IMG/VR virus record: IMGVR_UViG_3300035180_001005 | Location: 1 to 33,952 of that record | DNA: 33,952 nt | From: a virus | Reading direction: 5' to 3' (one strand) | Shown here: positions 14,612 through 21,493 of the stretch, piece by piece | How positions within the stretch are numbered: position 1 is the stretch's first letter | Layout: each line of letters opens with the position of its first letter | Made by a program: the position numbers and the translations under genes | Notes under the pieces: model-generated | Databases searched by the model: none | What the model was told of the DNA's origin: nothing | What the model saw: the letters and a program-made list of their open reading frames with translations, nothing else

Positions 14612-15559
14612 ATGTCCTATACCACGAATACGCAGGGGTCGGACTCAAACTGCGCAACCACGTTCCTGGGCACCCTCAGCGGCATCATCACTGCCGTGTC
14701 CGGCTGGTCCCTCGTTGAGACTTGGACGAGCGGCAACGAGACGGCGAAGATATGGAAAAGTGCCGCAGCCCAGAACGGCGGCGTGGACTTCTACGTCGTC
14801 GCTTACGCTGCTACGGCTGGCGCGACGTCTATCACCTTTGCGATCTGTGAGGCATACGACGCTGTCAATCACAAGTTGCAGAAGTATGCGCCCGCGTCTG
14901 GCAGCGGCATCACTGTGAGCACCACCGACAATACCGTGACCAACGCGACCGGAGTCCTTCCCGACTCGGCGACGGCCTACCAATCACCGGTCACGATTAA
15001 CTCCTCAGGTTTCACCTATTGGGTCAGCGCCTCGGCCAAGCGCATCGTCGTCGCCACCCGCGTCGGAACGAGCGACTACGGTGTCTTTGCGGGCATGTGC
15101 GATAACCTGCTAAGTACAACTGACTTTCCCTATTCATCAGTCTGCCTCGGGGTCGGATACACCGGCGGGAATACTTCGCTCACGAACAACGCCTCCGCCT
15201 CAGCAACCTACTTCTCGATGACGCGCGAGCCGGGAGCCCCAGCCGCGGCTACGGGCAACTTCGCATCTGTCTTACTGTCAGCCACTACAGACTATGCGCT
15301 ATGGCCGATTCTCCTAGGAATATCCTCCTATGATTGGCCATATAAGCCGGGCATTCTTGGCGGCCGCAGAGCTATCTACAGTTCGCGCAATGCTTCGTAC
15401 CAGTACATACCGCGCGCCTTGCTCCCCGTGGATATCATCACCGTGCCGCGACTCACTACCGCCGTCAATGGCGACACCATCAGCTATGGCGGAAAAACCT
15501 ATGTACGCATGTGTCGCGGCACTACGGACGGCCTTCTCTTCGTCGACAACTCCGTCTGA
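14612..15559 (+). CDS. Probable virion surface protein, unknown family
   Basis: This 315-residue protein starts at ATG 14612 (SD AAAGGA). It is rich in Ser, Thr, Gly, Ala and Tyr, with beta-strand patterns (GGVDFYVVAYAATAGATSITF) and no hydrophobic or catalytic motifs. The C-terminal part contains DYALWPILLGISSYDWPYKPG and ends with a small beta module (GDTISYGGKTYVRMC). The DNA from about 14850 to 15500 is visibly less GC-rich than its neighbours, with more A/T-ending codons, which hints at more recent acquisition. It lies in a cassette of fibre-type genes. Confidence 0.6.
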   Translation: MSYTTNTQGSDSNCATTFLGTLSGIITAVSGWSLVETWTSGNETAKIWKSAAAQNGGVDFYVVAYAATAGATSITFAICEAYDAVNHKLQKYAPASGSGITVSTTDNTVTNATGVLPDSATAYQSPVTINSSGFTYWVSASAKRIVVATRVGTSDYGVFAGMCDNLLSTTDFPYSSVCLGVGYTGGNTSLTNNASASATYFSMTREPGAPAAATGNFASVLLSATTDYALWPILLGISSYDWPYKPGILGGRRAIYSSRNASYQYIPRALLPVDIITVPRLTTAVNGDTISYGGKTYVRMCRGTTDGLLFVDNSV

Positions 15560-16164
15560 TGGCTGATCTCGGAACCGTCCTCACGCTCGAGGGCTACTGC
15601 ACCTATCCGGCGACGCCGTTCTCTGCGCCGCAGACGATGAACTCAACGCCTCCGATGGTGGCTGCGCTTACGGGGATGCTCAGCATAGCCCGGTGGCCCG
15701 TGTGGGCATGGGCCGTCAACGTCGTTGATCTGACGGGCGTGTCAAAACCAGCCCTCTTAGCTCTCCTGAAGCTCCTGCGCAACAAGGTGGTGACTGACCC
15801 CTCGACGGGCGCGAAGACGATCTATGACGATGACGACGCCACCGCGTTGTGCTCGGGGACGTTGTACAAGGACGTAGCCGGGACGCTACCGTTCGACGGG
15901 ACTGGCGCGAATCGGCAGGACCGGCTTGCTTCTGCGGCTCTCGATGACGTATTGCGAGCCTTACCTACCGAACTCGGCACTGTTCTGGCGACGGCACTCA
16001 AGCTGCTGCGTAACAAGACGGTGACCGACCCATCGACGGGCGTCATGACCGTCTACGACGACAACGGCACGGACGTACTCATGACCGCGAACATCTATAA
16101 GGACGCGGCAGGGACAACCCCGTTCGACGGCACTGGAGCCAATAGGCGGAACAGGCTGGCATAA
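15559..16164 (+). CDS. Protein with tandem KLLRNK modules, probable tail fibre or baseplate part
   Basis: This 201-residue protein has its ATG overlapping the preceding stop (TGATG). After a 70-residue N-terminal region come two related modules at about 71-123 and 148-201. Each starts KLLRNK.VTDPSTG, continues with .YDD and .LYKD or .IYKD, and ends PFDGTGANR. This module is common at the C-termini of phage neck-appendage and fibre proteins, where one copy is usual. Here it is tandem. The N-terminus holds a short hydrophobic stretch (ARWPVWAWAVNVVDL). A structural function is inferred from the module and location. Confidence 0.65.
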   Translation: MADLGTVLTLEGYCTYPATPFSAPQTMNSTPPMVAALTGMLSIARWPVWAWAVNVVDLTGVSKPALLALLKLLRNKVVTDPSTGAKTIYDDDDATALCSGTLYKDVAGTLPFDGTGANRQDRLASAALDDVLRALPTELGTVLATALKLLRNKTVTDPSTGVMTVYDDNGTDVLMTANIYKDAAGTTPFDGTGANRRNRLA

Positions 16165-17490
16165 GTGGCCGTCATCGTCACACGCGGGCTCGGCGACAGC
16201 AGCGATCTTCTCGTCACTTGGGGCCTGGGCACATCCGTCACGCAGGCCACGTGGGAGCTTGCCCTCGCGAGCGAGTCCAAGTCCGCAGCCAGCGCCACGG
16301 GCTCCGTCGTCCATGCCACGTGGGAGCTTGCGCTTGCGAGCGAGGCAAAGAGCGCAGTAGCCGCTAGCGGCGCCAGAACTCCGGCAGGCGTTACCCATGA
16401 ACTCGCGCTCGCCAGCGAGGCCGTCAGTGCCGCCTCGGCTACCGGCTCTGTCACGCAGGCCGTATGGGAACTCGCCCTAGCCTCTGAGGCGAAGTCGGAA
16501 GCCGGCGTGTCCGGCACGGTTACGCACGCAGTATGGGAACTTGCGCTCACGAGCGAGGCGAAGTCGGCCGTAGCCGCAGCAGCCGGCGCAACACAGGCCA
16601 CGTGGGAACTTGCGATTGCGAGTGAGGCCAAGTCGCACGTCGCAGCGACTGGCAGCGTCGCCCACGCGGTATGGGAGCTAGCGCTTGCCAGCGAAGCGAA
16701 GTCCGCGGCCAGCGCTACTGGCGTCAGCGCTAAGGCCGTATGGGAGCTCGCGCTCGCGTCCGAGTCCAAGAGCGTCGTAGCGGCTGCCGGCTCTGTCACA
16801 CAGGCCACGTGGGAGCTCGCCCTCGAGAGTGAAGCCGTCAGCGCAGTGGCCGCCGCCGCCGGCGTCACGCACGCGGTATGGGAGCTCGCGCTGGCGAACG
16901 AGGCGGCGTCTGCAGTCGCGGCAACCGGGCAGAAGCAGGCCGCGCAGACGCACGAGCTCGCCTTTGCGAGCGAGGCGAAGAGCGCCGTAGGGGGCGCCGG
17001 CGCCGTCACTCATGCCGTGTGGGAGCTCGGCCTCGCAGGCGAGGCCAAGAGCGCCGTCAGCGTCAGCGGCTCCGTCGTCCACGCGACATGGGAACTCGCC
17101 CTCGCCTCAGAGGCGAAGAGCAGCGTTGCCTGCGCCGGGCGCGTGGTTCATGCGACGTGGGAGCTCATGCTTGCCAGCGAGGCCACGTCTGCCGTCGTTG
17201 TCACGGCGGCGGTGCATCGGACGCTGGAGCTGAACTGCACCGGCGAGGCGAAGTCGGCGGCGGCCGTGACCGCGATCGTCACGCACGCAACATGGGAGCT
17301 GGCGCTCACCAGTCAGAGCAGGAGCGCTGCATTCGCCTGCGGCTCGGTAACGTGGAGGATCAGTGGCATCACCTGGAGCGTTGACGGGCTCGTGCAGACT
17401 TGGACGTGCCATATGCCGGGCAACGCATGGAAGACAAGCCGCGGGGACGACTGGAGCGTCCGCGCCTACGCACTGGAGGACGGGCCGTGA
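16165..17490 (+). CDS. Repeat protein with 16 units of about 23 residues, probable fibre
   Basis: This 441-residue protein starts at GTG 16165, directly after the previous stop. After 24 residues the segment 16237-17346 (370 residues) is 16 tandem units, most of them exactly 23 residues long. Conserved positions are V.HA.WELALASEAKSAVAA.G. Units 3 and 11 lack the A.W step, and units 2 and 10 carry short insertions. A 48-residue cap with several Trp follows (ISGITWSV, then QTWTCHMPGNAWKTSRGDDWSV). No helix-rich or enzymatic family is evident. Strand-turn periodicity suggests a beta-solenoid or trimeric fibre shaft. It sits among fibre-type genes, overlapped by the next gene (GTGA). Confidence 0.7.
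   Translation: MAVIVTRGLGDSSDLLVTWGLGTSVTQATWELALASESKSAASATGSVVHATWELALASEAKSAVAASGARTPAGVTHELALASEAVSAASATGSVTQAVWELALASEAKSEAGVSGTVTHAVWELALTSEAKSAVAAAAGATQATWELAIASEAKSHVAATGSVAHAVWELALASEAKSAASATGVSAKAVWELALASESKSVVAAAGSVTQATWELALESEAVSAVAAAAGVTHAVWELALANEAASAVAATGQKQAAQTHELAFASEAKSAVGGAGAVTHAVWELGLAGEAKSAVSVSGSVVHATWELALASEAKSSVACAGRVVHATWELMLASEATSAVVVTAAVHRTLELNCTGEAKSAAAVTAIVTHATWELALTSQSRSAAFACGSVTWRISGITWSVDGLVQTWTCHMPGNAWKTSRGDDWSVRAYALEDGP
16237..17346 (+). repeat. Tandem coding repeats, 16 units of about 69 bp
   Basis: The units are well conserved as protein but not as DNA. WELALASEAKS is written with different Leu, Ala, Glu and Lys codons in each unit, and its serines alternate between AGC and TCN codons (compare units near 16321 and 16468). 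This means the units are old or are kept apart at DNA level while the protein sequence is under selection. Confidence 0.9.
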
Positions 17491-17828
17491 CCGTGAACAC
17501 CCTGAGGCTGAAACGCGGCTCCTGGAAGTACGTGCGCGTGCGCATCCGGCCGCCCAAGCGGGGCGGCGTGCGCTATGACCCGACCGACGGCACCGTGGAA
17601 CTCGCCTTCGTCGCGCCTGGCGCATCGGAATCTGAGGCGACGTACAACGCCGCCACCTGGGACGCCGACCCCATGGCCGACGGCTATGACGCGCTCTGCC
17701 TCGTCGCCAACTCCGTGACGCAGTCCGGCGCCGTGCGCCTCGAGCCGGGCTCGTACAAGGTTCTGGTCCGCGTCGCAGCCGTCACGGAGCGCCCGATCGA
17801 GGAAGGCGGGACGCTCGTCTGCGAGTGA
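17487..17828 (+). CDS. Small protein following the repeat fibre, unknown function
   Basis: This 113-residue protein starts at GTG 17487, overlapping the repeat protein stop. It is basic at the N-terminus (LRLKRGSWKYVRVRIRPPKRG), then acidic with beta strands (GTVELAFVAPG, then GSYKVLVRVAAV). It resembles small beta-sandwich proteins next to fibre genes, which may be attachment or assembly partners. I do not recognise the family. Confidence 0.65.
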   Translation: MTVNTLRLKRGSWKYVRVRIRPPKRGGVRYDPTDGTVELAFVAPGASESEATYNAATWDADPMADGYDALCLVANSVTQSGAVRLEPGSYKVLVRVAAVTERPIEEGGTLVCE

Positions 17829-17915
17829 CAGGTGACGCGCCTTATACCCTTCTGAGGGTCAGGCGGGCGCGGCCGGGTCCGGTCGCGTAGCCGCGAGCTC
17901 ACCGGGAGGACTCCC
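17829..17915. promoter_or_regulatory. Leader of second lysis cassette with SD hairpin
   Basis: This 87-base gap contains a weak stem ACCCT/AGGGT (17846-17859, no T run). At 17903-17916 it has a perfect inverted repeat CGGGAG-GA-CTCCCG that includes the SD (GGGAGGA, 17904-17910) and the first base of the GTG start. Folding would hide the SD. This suggests translational control of the following lysis gene. Confidence 0.55.
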
Positions 17916-18572
17916 GTGAGGATCTCATTGACCATGGCGATCGCGCTGCTCACCATCGGCCTGATCGTGGTCATGGCCGCGCTGGCGATCGCTGCGCTCG
18001 CCAACGCTTCGCCGGCCTCTCCGGCGCCGACGGCCACGCCGAGCGCGTCGCCCCCGCCAGTTCCCGCCTCCTCGGCGACCGTGCGCTCCGCCCTTGCCAA
18101 TCAGCGCCGCGCTGAGAGGGCGAGAAGGGACCTCTCCCGCGTCCGCAGGTGCTTTGGCGACCCTGCGCCCGTCCGCGTCTCTCCTGCGCCCAGGCGGCTC
18201 GGGAGCGAGGCAGCATGGGCGCGGGCGTCGCGGCGCTGGCGAGCGCAGGCGACGGGCTGGCGGGCGAAGACGAAGGCGGGCATTGCGAAGATGCGCCATC
18301 CTGGCGGGAGCGGGGCGGCGCGGTGGTGGCCGGCGGCCTTGTACTGCGGCTGGAAGCCGTCGCTGAAGTCCTGGTTCTGCTACGTCGTGAACCGTGAATC
18401 CGGCGGCTGCCCGCAGGCGGTCAACGCATCGTCGCAGTGCCGGGGCCTGCTCCAGCTCCATCCCTGCCACTGGGGAAGCAAGGGCAGCGCCTGGATACGT
18501 GATGTGTTCAACCAGATCGAGCTCGGCTGGCGGCTCTACCGCGAGGCCGGGCCTTCACCTTGGGCTCTTTGA
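17916..18572 (+). CDS. Membrane-anchored or secreted transglycosylase-like hydrolase
   Basis: This 218-residue protein starts at GTG 17916 (SD GGGAGGA). Residues about 4-29 form a hydrophobic, Ala-rich signal anchor (SLTMAIALLTIGLIVVMAAL). A Pro/Ala/Ser linker follows (31-55), then a basic helical middle. At about 150-218 there is a lysozyme/SLT-like fold: VVNRESGGCPQAVN with presumed catalytic Glu161, CRGLLQLHPCHW, and LGWRLYREAGPSPWAL at the end. Cys pairs may form disulfides outside the cell. The weakly hydrophobic anchor is compatible with a signal-arrest-release endolysin. It is the second wall hydrolase of the phage and is next to a holin. Confidence 0.7.
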   Translation: MRISLTMAIALLTIGLIVVMAALAIAALANASPASPAPTATPSASPPPVPASSATVRSALANQRRAERARRDLSRVRRCFGDPAPVRVSPAPRRLGSEAAWARASRRWRAQATGWRAKTKAGIAKMRHPGGSGAARWWPAALYCGWKPSLKSWFCYVVNRESGGCPQAVNASSQCRGLLQLHPCHWGSKGSAWIRDVFNQIELGWRLYREAGPSPWAL

Positions 18573-18586
18573 AGGAGGTGACATTC

Positions 18587-18781
18587 ATGAGCAACATCGC
18601 AACCTGGCTCGACGGTAAGAAGAGCATCATCGGGACGCTCGCCCTCGGCATCCTCGGCATCCTCGCTAGCACCGGCGTCGTCTCGGTCGGCGATACCTGG
18701 TATCAGATCGTGATCCTCCTCGTCGCCACCTTCACCGGCGTCAGTTTCCGCGCGGCGATCGCCAAGAGCGGCGTGAAGTAG
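18587..18781 (+). CDS. Holin, two membrane helices
   Basis: This 64-residue protein starts at ATG 18587 behind the best SD of the genome (AAGGAGGTG, 18572-18580). Two hydrophobic helices at about 12-32 (KSIIGTLALGILGILASTGVV) and 39-57 (YQIVILLVATFTGVSFRAA) are joined by a short loop. The C-terminus is basic (AIAKSGVK). Size and topology are those of a small holin, and it follows the transglycosylase-like gene. The SD can pair with TCACCT at 18555-18560 (AGGTGA 18576-18581). Confidence 0.75.
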   Translation: MSNIATWLDGKKSIIGTLALGILGILASTGVVSVGDTWYQIVILLVATFTGVSFRAAIAKSGVK

Positions 18782-18810
18782 ACTACCGAGTACGGCGGCT
18801 CTCCCCGCCA

Positions 18811-18849
18811 GCCCCGGCCCTCGTCCTCAGCGGGGGCCGGGGCGTTTTT
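18811..18849 (+). terminator. Rho-independent terminator of the late genes
   Basis: A 10-bp GC-only stem (18811-18820 with 18834-18843) with a 13-base loop is followed by GTTTTT (18844-18849). It closes the late/lysis block 30 bases after the holin gene and insulates it from the promoter at 18875. Confidence 0.9.
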
Positions 18850-18874
18850 CGTCTTCCCCCGCCAAGATTGCCTA

Positions 18875-18902
18875 TTGACACCGTAAACCCACCGGCTAGA
18901 AT
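18875..18902 (+). promoter_or_regulatory. Near-consensus sigma-70-type promoter, early genes
   Basis: TTGACA (18875-18880) and TAGAAT (18897-18902) are separated by 16 bp. This is the best promoter match noticed in the window. It lies between the late terminator and the first gene of the opposite half of the genome, so it probably starts early transcription, with a start near 18909. Confidence 0.85.
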
Positions 18903-18937
18903 GAGGCAGTCAGCAACCGCCACTCCAGGAGACGGAC

Positions 18938-19117
18938 ATGGATCGCACGGCGAACCCGAAGATGATTGAGGCAGAGGTCGCGACCGCTCGGAGCATCATC
19001 GCAAGGTACTCGCCGATCACGAACCGGAACATGGAACAGGCCGACGCGCTCGCCGCCGCATGGGCGACGCTGCGCACCTACGGAGCGACCACGCGCGACG
19101 CCGCCGACCATGCGTGA
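18938..19117 (+). CDS. Small early protein, unknown function
   Basis: This 59-residue protein starts at ATG 18938 (SD CCAGGAGA). It is largely helical: KMIEAEVATARSIIARYS, then NMEQADALAAAWATLRTYG. It is the first gene after the early promoter, a place often used for host-takeover or regulatory peptides. No motif reveals its function. Confidence 0.7.
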   Translation: MDRTANPKMIEAEVATARSIIARYSPITNRNMEQADALAAAWATLRTYGATTRDAADHA

Positions 19118-19121
19118 ACAC

Positions 19122-19149
19122 TTGGCACCCGCACCCCAAGGTGTACACT
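19122..19149 (+). promoter_or_regulatory. Second early promoter with palindromic -10 region
   Basis: TTGGCA (19122-19127) and TACACT (19144-19149) are 16 bp apart, in the 57-base gap before the MerR/Xis-like gene. The 8-bp palindrome GTGTACAC (19141-19148) covers the -10 element and could be an operator, possibly for the adjacent DNA-binding protein (inference). Confidence 0.55.
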
Positions 19150-19174
19150 GTCAATCACGCAACAAACGGAGGAG

Positions 19175-19399
19175 GTGAGACCAATCGACATCACCGCAAG
19201 CGAAGCCGCCAAGCGCCTCGGCATCACGAGGCAGGCGACGACCGTATGGGCGCAGGAGGGCAGATTCCCCGGCGCCAGGAAAGACGAGTACAGCGGCATG
19301 TGGCGCATCCCTGAGGAAGTCGTCAACGCCATGGCCGCGGAGAGGGAGAGACGCAATGAGATACGACATGCAGACACCGGCCCGCAGCCGGCCGCGTAG
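19175..19399 (+). CDS. Excisionase / MerR-like helix-turn-helix protein
   Basis: Up to 74 residues. The GTG at 19175 overlaps the SD run GGAGGAGGT (19169-19176), which leaves no spacer. The same SD is ideally placed for an ATC codon at 19184, so the true start may be a rare ATC. The sequence ITASEAAKRLGITRQATTVW, then EGRFPGARKD and WRIPEEVV, is the classic winged-helix DNA-binding pattern (HTH_17, excisionase-like). No integrase is present, so a regulator is more likely than an excisionase. It follows its own promoter and possible operator. Confidence 0.7.
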   Translation: MRPIDITASEAAKRLGITRQATTVWAQEGRFPGARKDEYSGMWRIPEEVVNAMAAERERRNEIRHADTGPQPAA

Positions 19400-19523
19400 C
19401 ACCCGCCAGTCCCGCAGGAAGCGCTTTACCGCCTCGGACGTCGCGGCCTGGCTTCTGTTCTTTGCCGCGCTGGCCGTGATCGAGATCGCCTTCTGCGCCA
19501 TCCTCTGGATCGTGGTGCCATGA
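19356..19523 (+). CDS. Small single-pass membrane protein
   Basis: This 55-residue protein starts at ATG 19356 inside the end of the preceding gene (SD GGGAGAG). It has a basic N-terminal half (ARSRPRSTRQSRRKRF) and one membrane helix at about 30-54 (VAAWLLFFAALAVIEIAFCAIL). Its stop overlaps the next ATG. The function is unknown; superinfection exclusion or anti-host peptides often look like this, but that is only a possibility. Confidence 0.65.
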   Translation: MRYDMQTPARSRPRSTRQSRRKRFTASDVAAWLLFFAALAVIEIAFCAILWIVVP

Positions 19524-19699
19524 CCGAGTCCAAACCGCTCGGGTACGTCATCCCGGTCAGCGCCCCCGACGAAACCGAAGCCGAGTACTATCACCGGCGC
19601 TTCCAGGAGGTCGCCAAGGAACTGGCCGCCGTGCGCGCCGACTACCGGCGCCTGATGACGCGCCTCCTCGAGCTGCTCGAAGAGGAGGCCGAGTCATGA
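19520..19699 (+). CDS. Small coiled-coil protein, unknown function
   Basis: This 59-residue protein starts at ATG 19520 (ATGA overlap with the previous gene). After a short N-terminal strand (PLGYVIPVSAPDE) it is one long helix with heptad character (YYHRRFQEVAKELAAVRADY, RRLMTRLLELLEEE). It was probably made in coupling with its neighbours. I do not recognise a family. Confidence 0.65.
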   Translation: MTESKPLGYVIPVSAPDETEAEYYHRRFQEVAKELAAVRADYRRLMTRLLELLEEEAES

Positions 19700-19920
19700 C
19701 CTGCACCGCCTGCGAGCGCAGCGGCTCGCCCGACTGCACGGCCACGTTCCGCTGCCACGTCTGCGGCCGTGTATTCAACATCTGCGCCGGCATGGTGGGC
19801 GGCTTCGGCGGCAGGGAGCCGATCTGCACCGAGTGCCACTACCGGCGCGAGACCGGCAGGGACCTCGTAAGCCGGCATGCCAACAAGCGCGCGTTCCGGC
19901 CGGGGGAGGCGTGGGGATGA
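19696..19920 (+). CDS. Small zinc-finger protein
   Basis: This 74-residue protein starts at ATG 19696 (ATGA overlap). Three cysteine pairs are seen: CTAC (3-6), CHVC (20-23) and CTEC (44-47), with further Cys and His nearby (C14, C30, H48). A basic tail follows (RRETGRDLVSRHANKRAF). It could bind DNA or RNA or act as an adaptor. It directly precedes the recombination exonuclease gene. Confidence 0.7.
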   Translation: MTCTACERSGSPDCTATFRCHVCGRVFNICAGMVGGFGGREPICTECHYRRETGRDLVSRHANKRAFRPGEAWG

Positions 19921-20747
19921 GCGGCAACGGCAAACGCTATCGCCACGAGACCTACGCATCCTACGCAGCCGCGCCAGGCGTCAATTGGTCCACGCTCAAG
20001 GAGATGGGCCGCTCGCCTGCGCACTACCATCACCGGCTCATCACGCCTCGCGAAGACACGCCGGCCATGCGCATGGGCCGCGCGATTCACACGGCGGTGC
20101 TCGAGCCCGATGCCTTCCCGCTGGAATATACGGTCTACGAGGGACCACGGCGCGCCGGCAAGGACTGGGACGAGTTCGCGCTCGTCAACGCGGACAAAAC
20201 CATTCTGAGGGCCGAGGAATACGAGACCTGCCTCGCCGTGCGAGACGCCGTGCGCCGGCACAAGACGGCGCGGCGGATGCTGCGCTGGGGCAAGGCCGAG
20301 GTCACCCTGAAGTGGGTCGATCCGCAAACGCGGCTGCGCTGCAAGGCGCGGCTCGATTGGATTGCACCCGGCGGCGTGCTCATCGACCTGAAGAGCACCC
20401 GCGACGGCGACCCGCGCGCATTCGGCCGACTCGCTGAGCGCATGGGCTATCACGGCCAGCTCGCGTTCTACCGTCGCGGCCTGCTGGCCAGTGGCCACGA
20501 TCCGGCACCGGTCTACATCATCGCCGTGGAGACGGAGGCGCCGCACGACGTCTCCGTGTTCGAGGTGGACGACGACGTGCTCCTCGCCGGCGACCTGCTC
20601 GTGCACGACTACCTGCACCAGGTCCGCGCCTGCCGCAAGCGGCGTAGCTGGCCCGGACGCGACCCCGGCGTTCAGAAGCTCGACTTCCCCACCTGGGCGC
20701 TGCCCGACGGCGACGCCTACTCCGACCTTATCGAGGTGCTCCCATGA
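19917..20747 (+). CDS. RecE/Cas4-like PD-(D/E)XK exonuclease
   Basis: This 276-residue protein starts at ATG 19917 (SD GGGGGAGG, 4-base overlap). The core is visible: an early helix with His (RMGRAIHTAVLEP, H58), an acidic residue before a strand (KAEVTLKWVD), Asp147 in KARLDWI, then DLKST (157-161, the D-x-K part) and YHGQLAFYRRGLL, the conserved Tyr/Gln helix of the RecE/Cas4/AddB group. It should digest DNA ends to give single strands for recombination. The next gene encodes an OB-like protein, which fits a recombination or replication pair. No annealase of RecT type was recognised. Confidence 0.8.
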   Translation: MSGNGKRYRHETYASYAAAPGVNWSTLKEMGRSPAHYHHRLITPREDTPAMRMGRAIHTAVLEPDAFPLEYTVYEGPRRAGKDWDEFALVNADKTILRAEEYETCLAVRDAVRRHKTARRMLRWGKAEVTLKWVDPQTRLRCKARLDWIAPGGVLIDLKSTRDGDPRAFGRLAERMGYHGQLAFYRRGLLASGHDPAPVYIIAVETEAPHDVSVFEVDDDVLLAGDLLVHDYLHQVRACRKRRSWPGRDPGVQKLDFPTWALPDGDAYSDLIEVLP

Positions 20748-21493
20748 GCCCGACCCAGTTCACATCCTTCGACCAGCTCTACCCCGGCGAGTTCCTCAAG
20801 GCCGGCGAGTTCGGCGGCAAGGCCGTCACCCTGACCATCACCGAAATCGAGCGCCCGCTGCTCAGTGACGGCAGCGGCAACGAGGAGCCGGCCACGGTCG
20901 TGCACTTCGCCGAGACGCCGAAGAAGTTCGTTATGAACAAGACCAACGGCGTTTGCCTGCGCGCCATGTTCGGCGACGACCCACGCGCCTACGACGGCAA
21001 GCGCGTCACCCTGCACCCGGTCAAGGACGACTCCGGCCTCTCGGAGTCCGGCCTCTGCATCCGCGTCAAGGGCTCGCCGGACATCGACAAGCCGATCAAG
21101 TTCCGCGCCCACGTCGGCCGCAAGATGCTCACGCAGACGCTGGTACCGACGGCGACCGGCGCGAAGCAGGCCGCTCCTGCCACAGAAAGGGCCCTTAGAG
21201 ACGTGTCTACGCCGGACGCGACCACGGAGCCGCAAACGGGCTTCGACGCCGCAAACGGCGAAATCGCTGAGGAGCCGCCCGGCCGTGGTCCGCTGCGCGA
21301 CGTGAGTGCCTCCGCCGCCGCCGACGAGCAGCAGATCGACAGGATCGCCAAGCTGCGGAAGTCGAGCGGCATCTATGAAGCGGAGTTCGCATCCGTGATC
21401 GACACGTACGGCGACTTCAACGCCGACGGCTACGGGCTCACGCACGAGACGGCCGGGTTCGTCATCGAGGCGCTCGAGGAGCGAGGCTCATGA
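20744..21493 (+). CDS. OB-fold-like single-strand DNA-binding partner
   Basis: This 249-residue protein starts at ATG 20744 (ATGA overlap). Residues about 1-125 contain LYPGEFLKAGEFGGKAVTLTI, then VVHFAETPKKFVMNKTN and MFGDDPRAYDGKRVTLHPVKD. I know this pattern from phage proteins encoded beside RecE-like exonucleases, with the strand layout of an OB fold. A flexible Pro/Thr/Asp-rich stretch (about 130-190) is followed by a helical C-terminus (DEQQIDRIAKLRKSSG, then FVIEALEERG). It probably coats ssDNA produced by the exonuclease. This is inference from pattern and neighbour. Confidence 0.6.
   Translation: MSPTQFTSFDQLYPGEFLKAGEFGGKAVTLTITEIERPLLSDGSGNEEPATVVHFAETPKKFVMNKTNGVCLRAMFGDDPRAYDGKRVTLHPVKDDSGLSESGLCIRVKGSPDIDKPIKFRAHVGRKMLTQTLVPTATGAKQAAPATERALRDVSTPDATTEPQTGFDAANGEIAEEPPGRGPLRDVSASAAADEQQIDRIAKLRKSSGIYEAEFASVIDTYGDFNADGYGLTHETAGFVIEALEERGS

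Noticed and set aside
15734-15744. Reverse-strand match to 11 bases of the 22-bp boundary repeat (CGGGCGTGTCA)
   Set aside because: Only half the repeat, in coding DNA, in the opposite orientation; likely chance in GC-rich DNA.
16237-17346. Regular repeats considered as a CRISPR array
   Set aside because: There are no constant repeats with unique spacers. The units are coding, 69 bp long and diverged at synonymous sites.
19175-19399. Excisionase call as evidence of a temperate phage
   Set aside because: No integrase, attachment site or repressor was found. The same fold is common in lytic-phage regulators.
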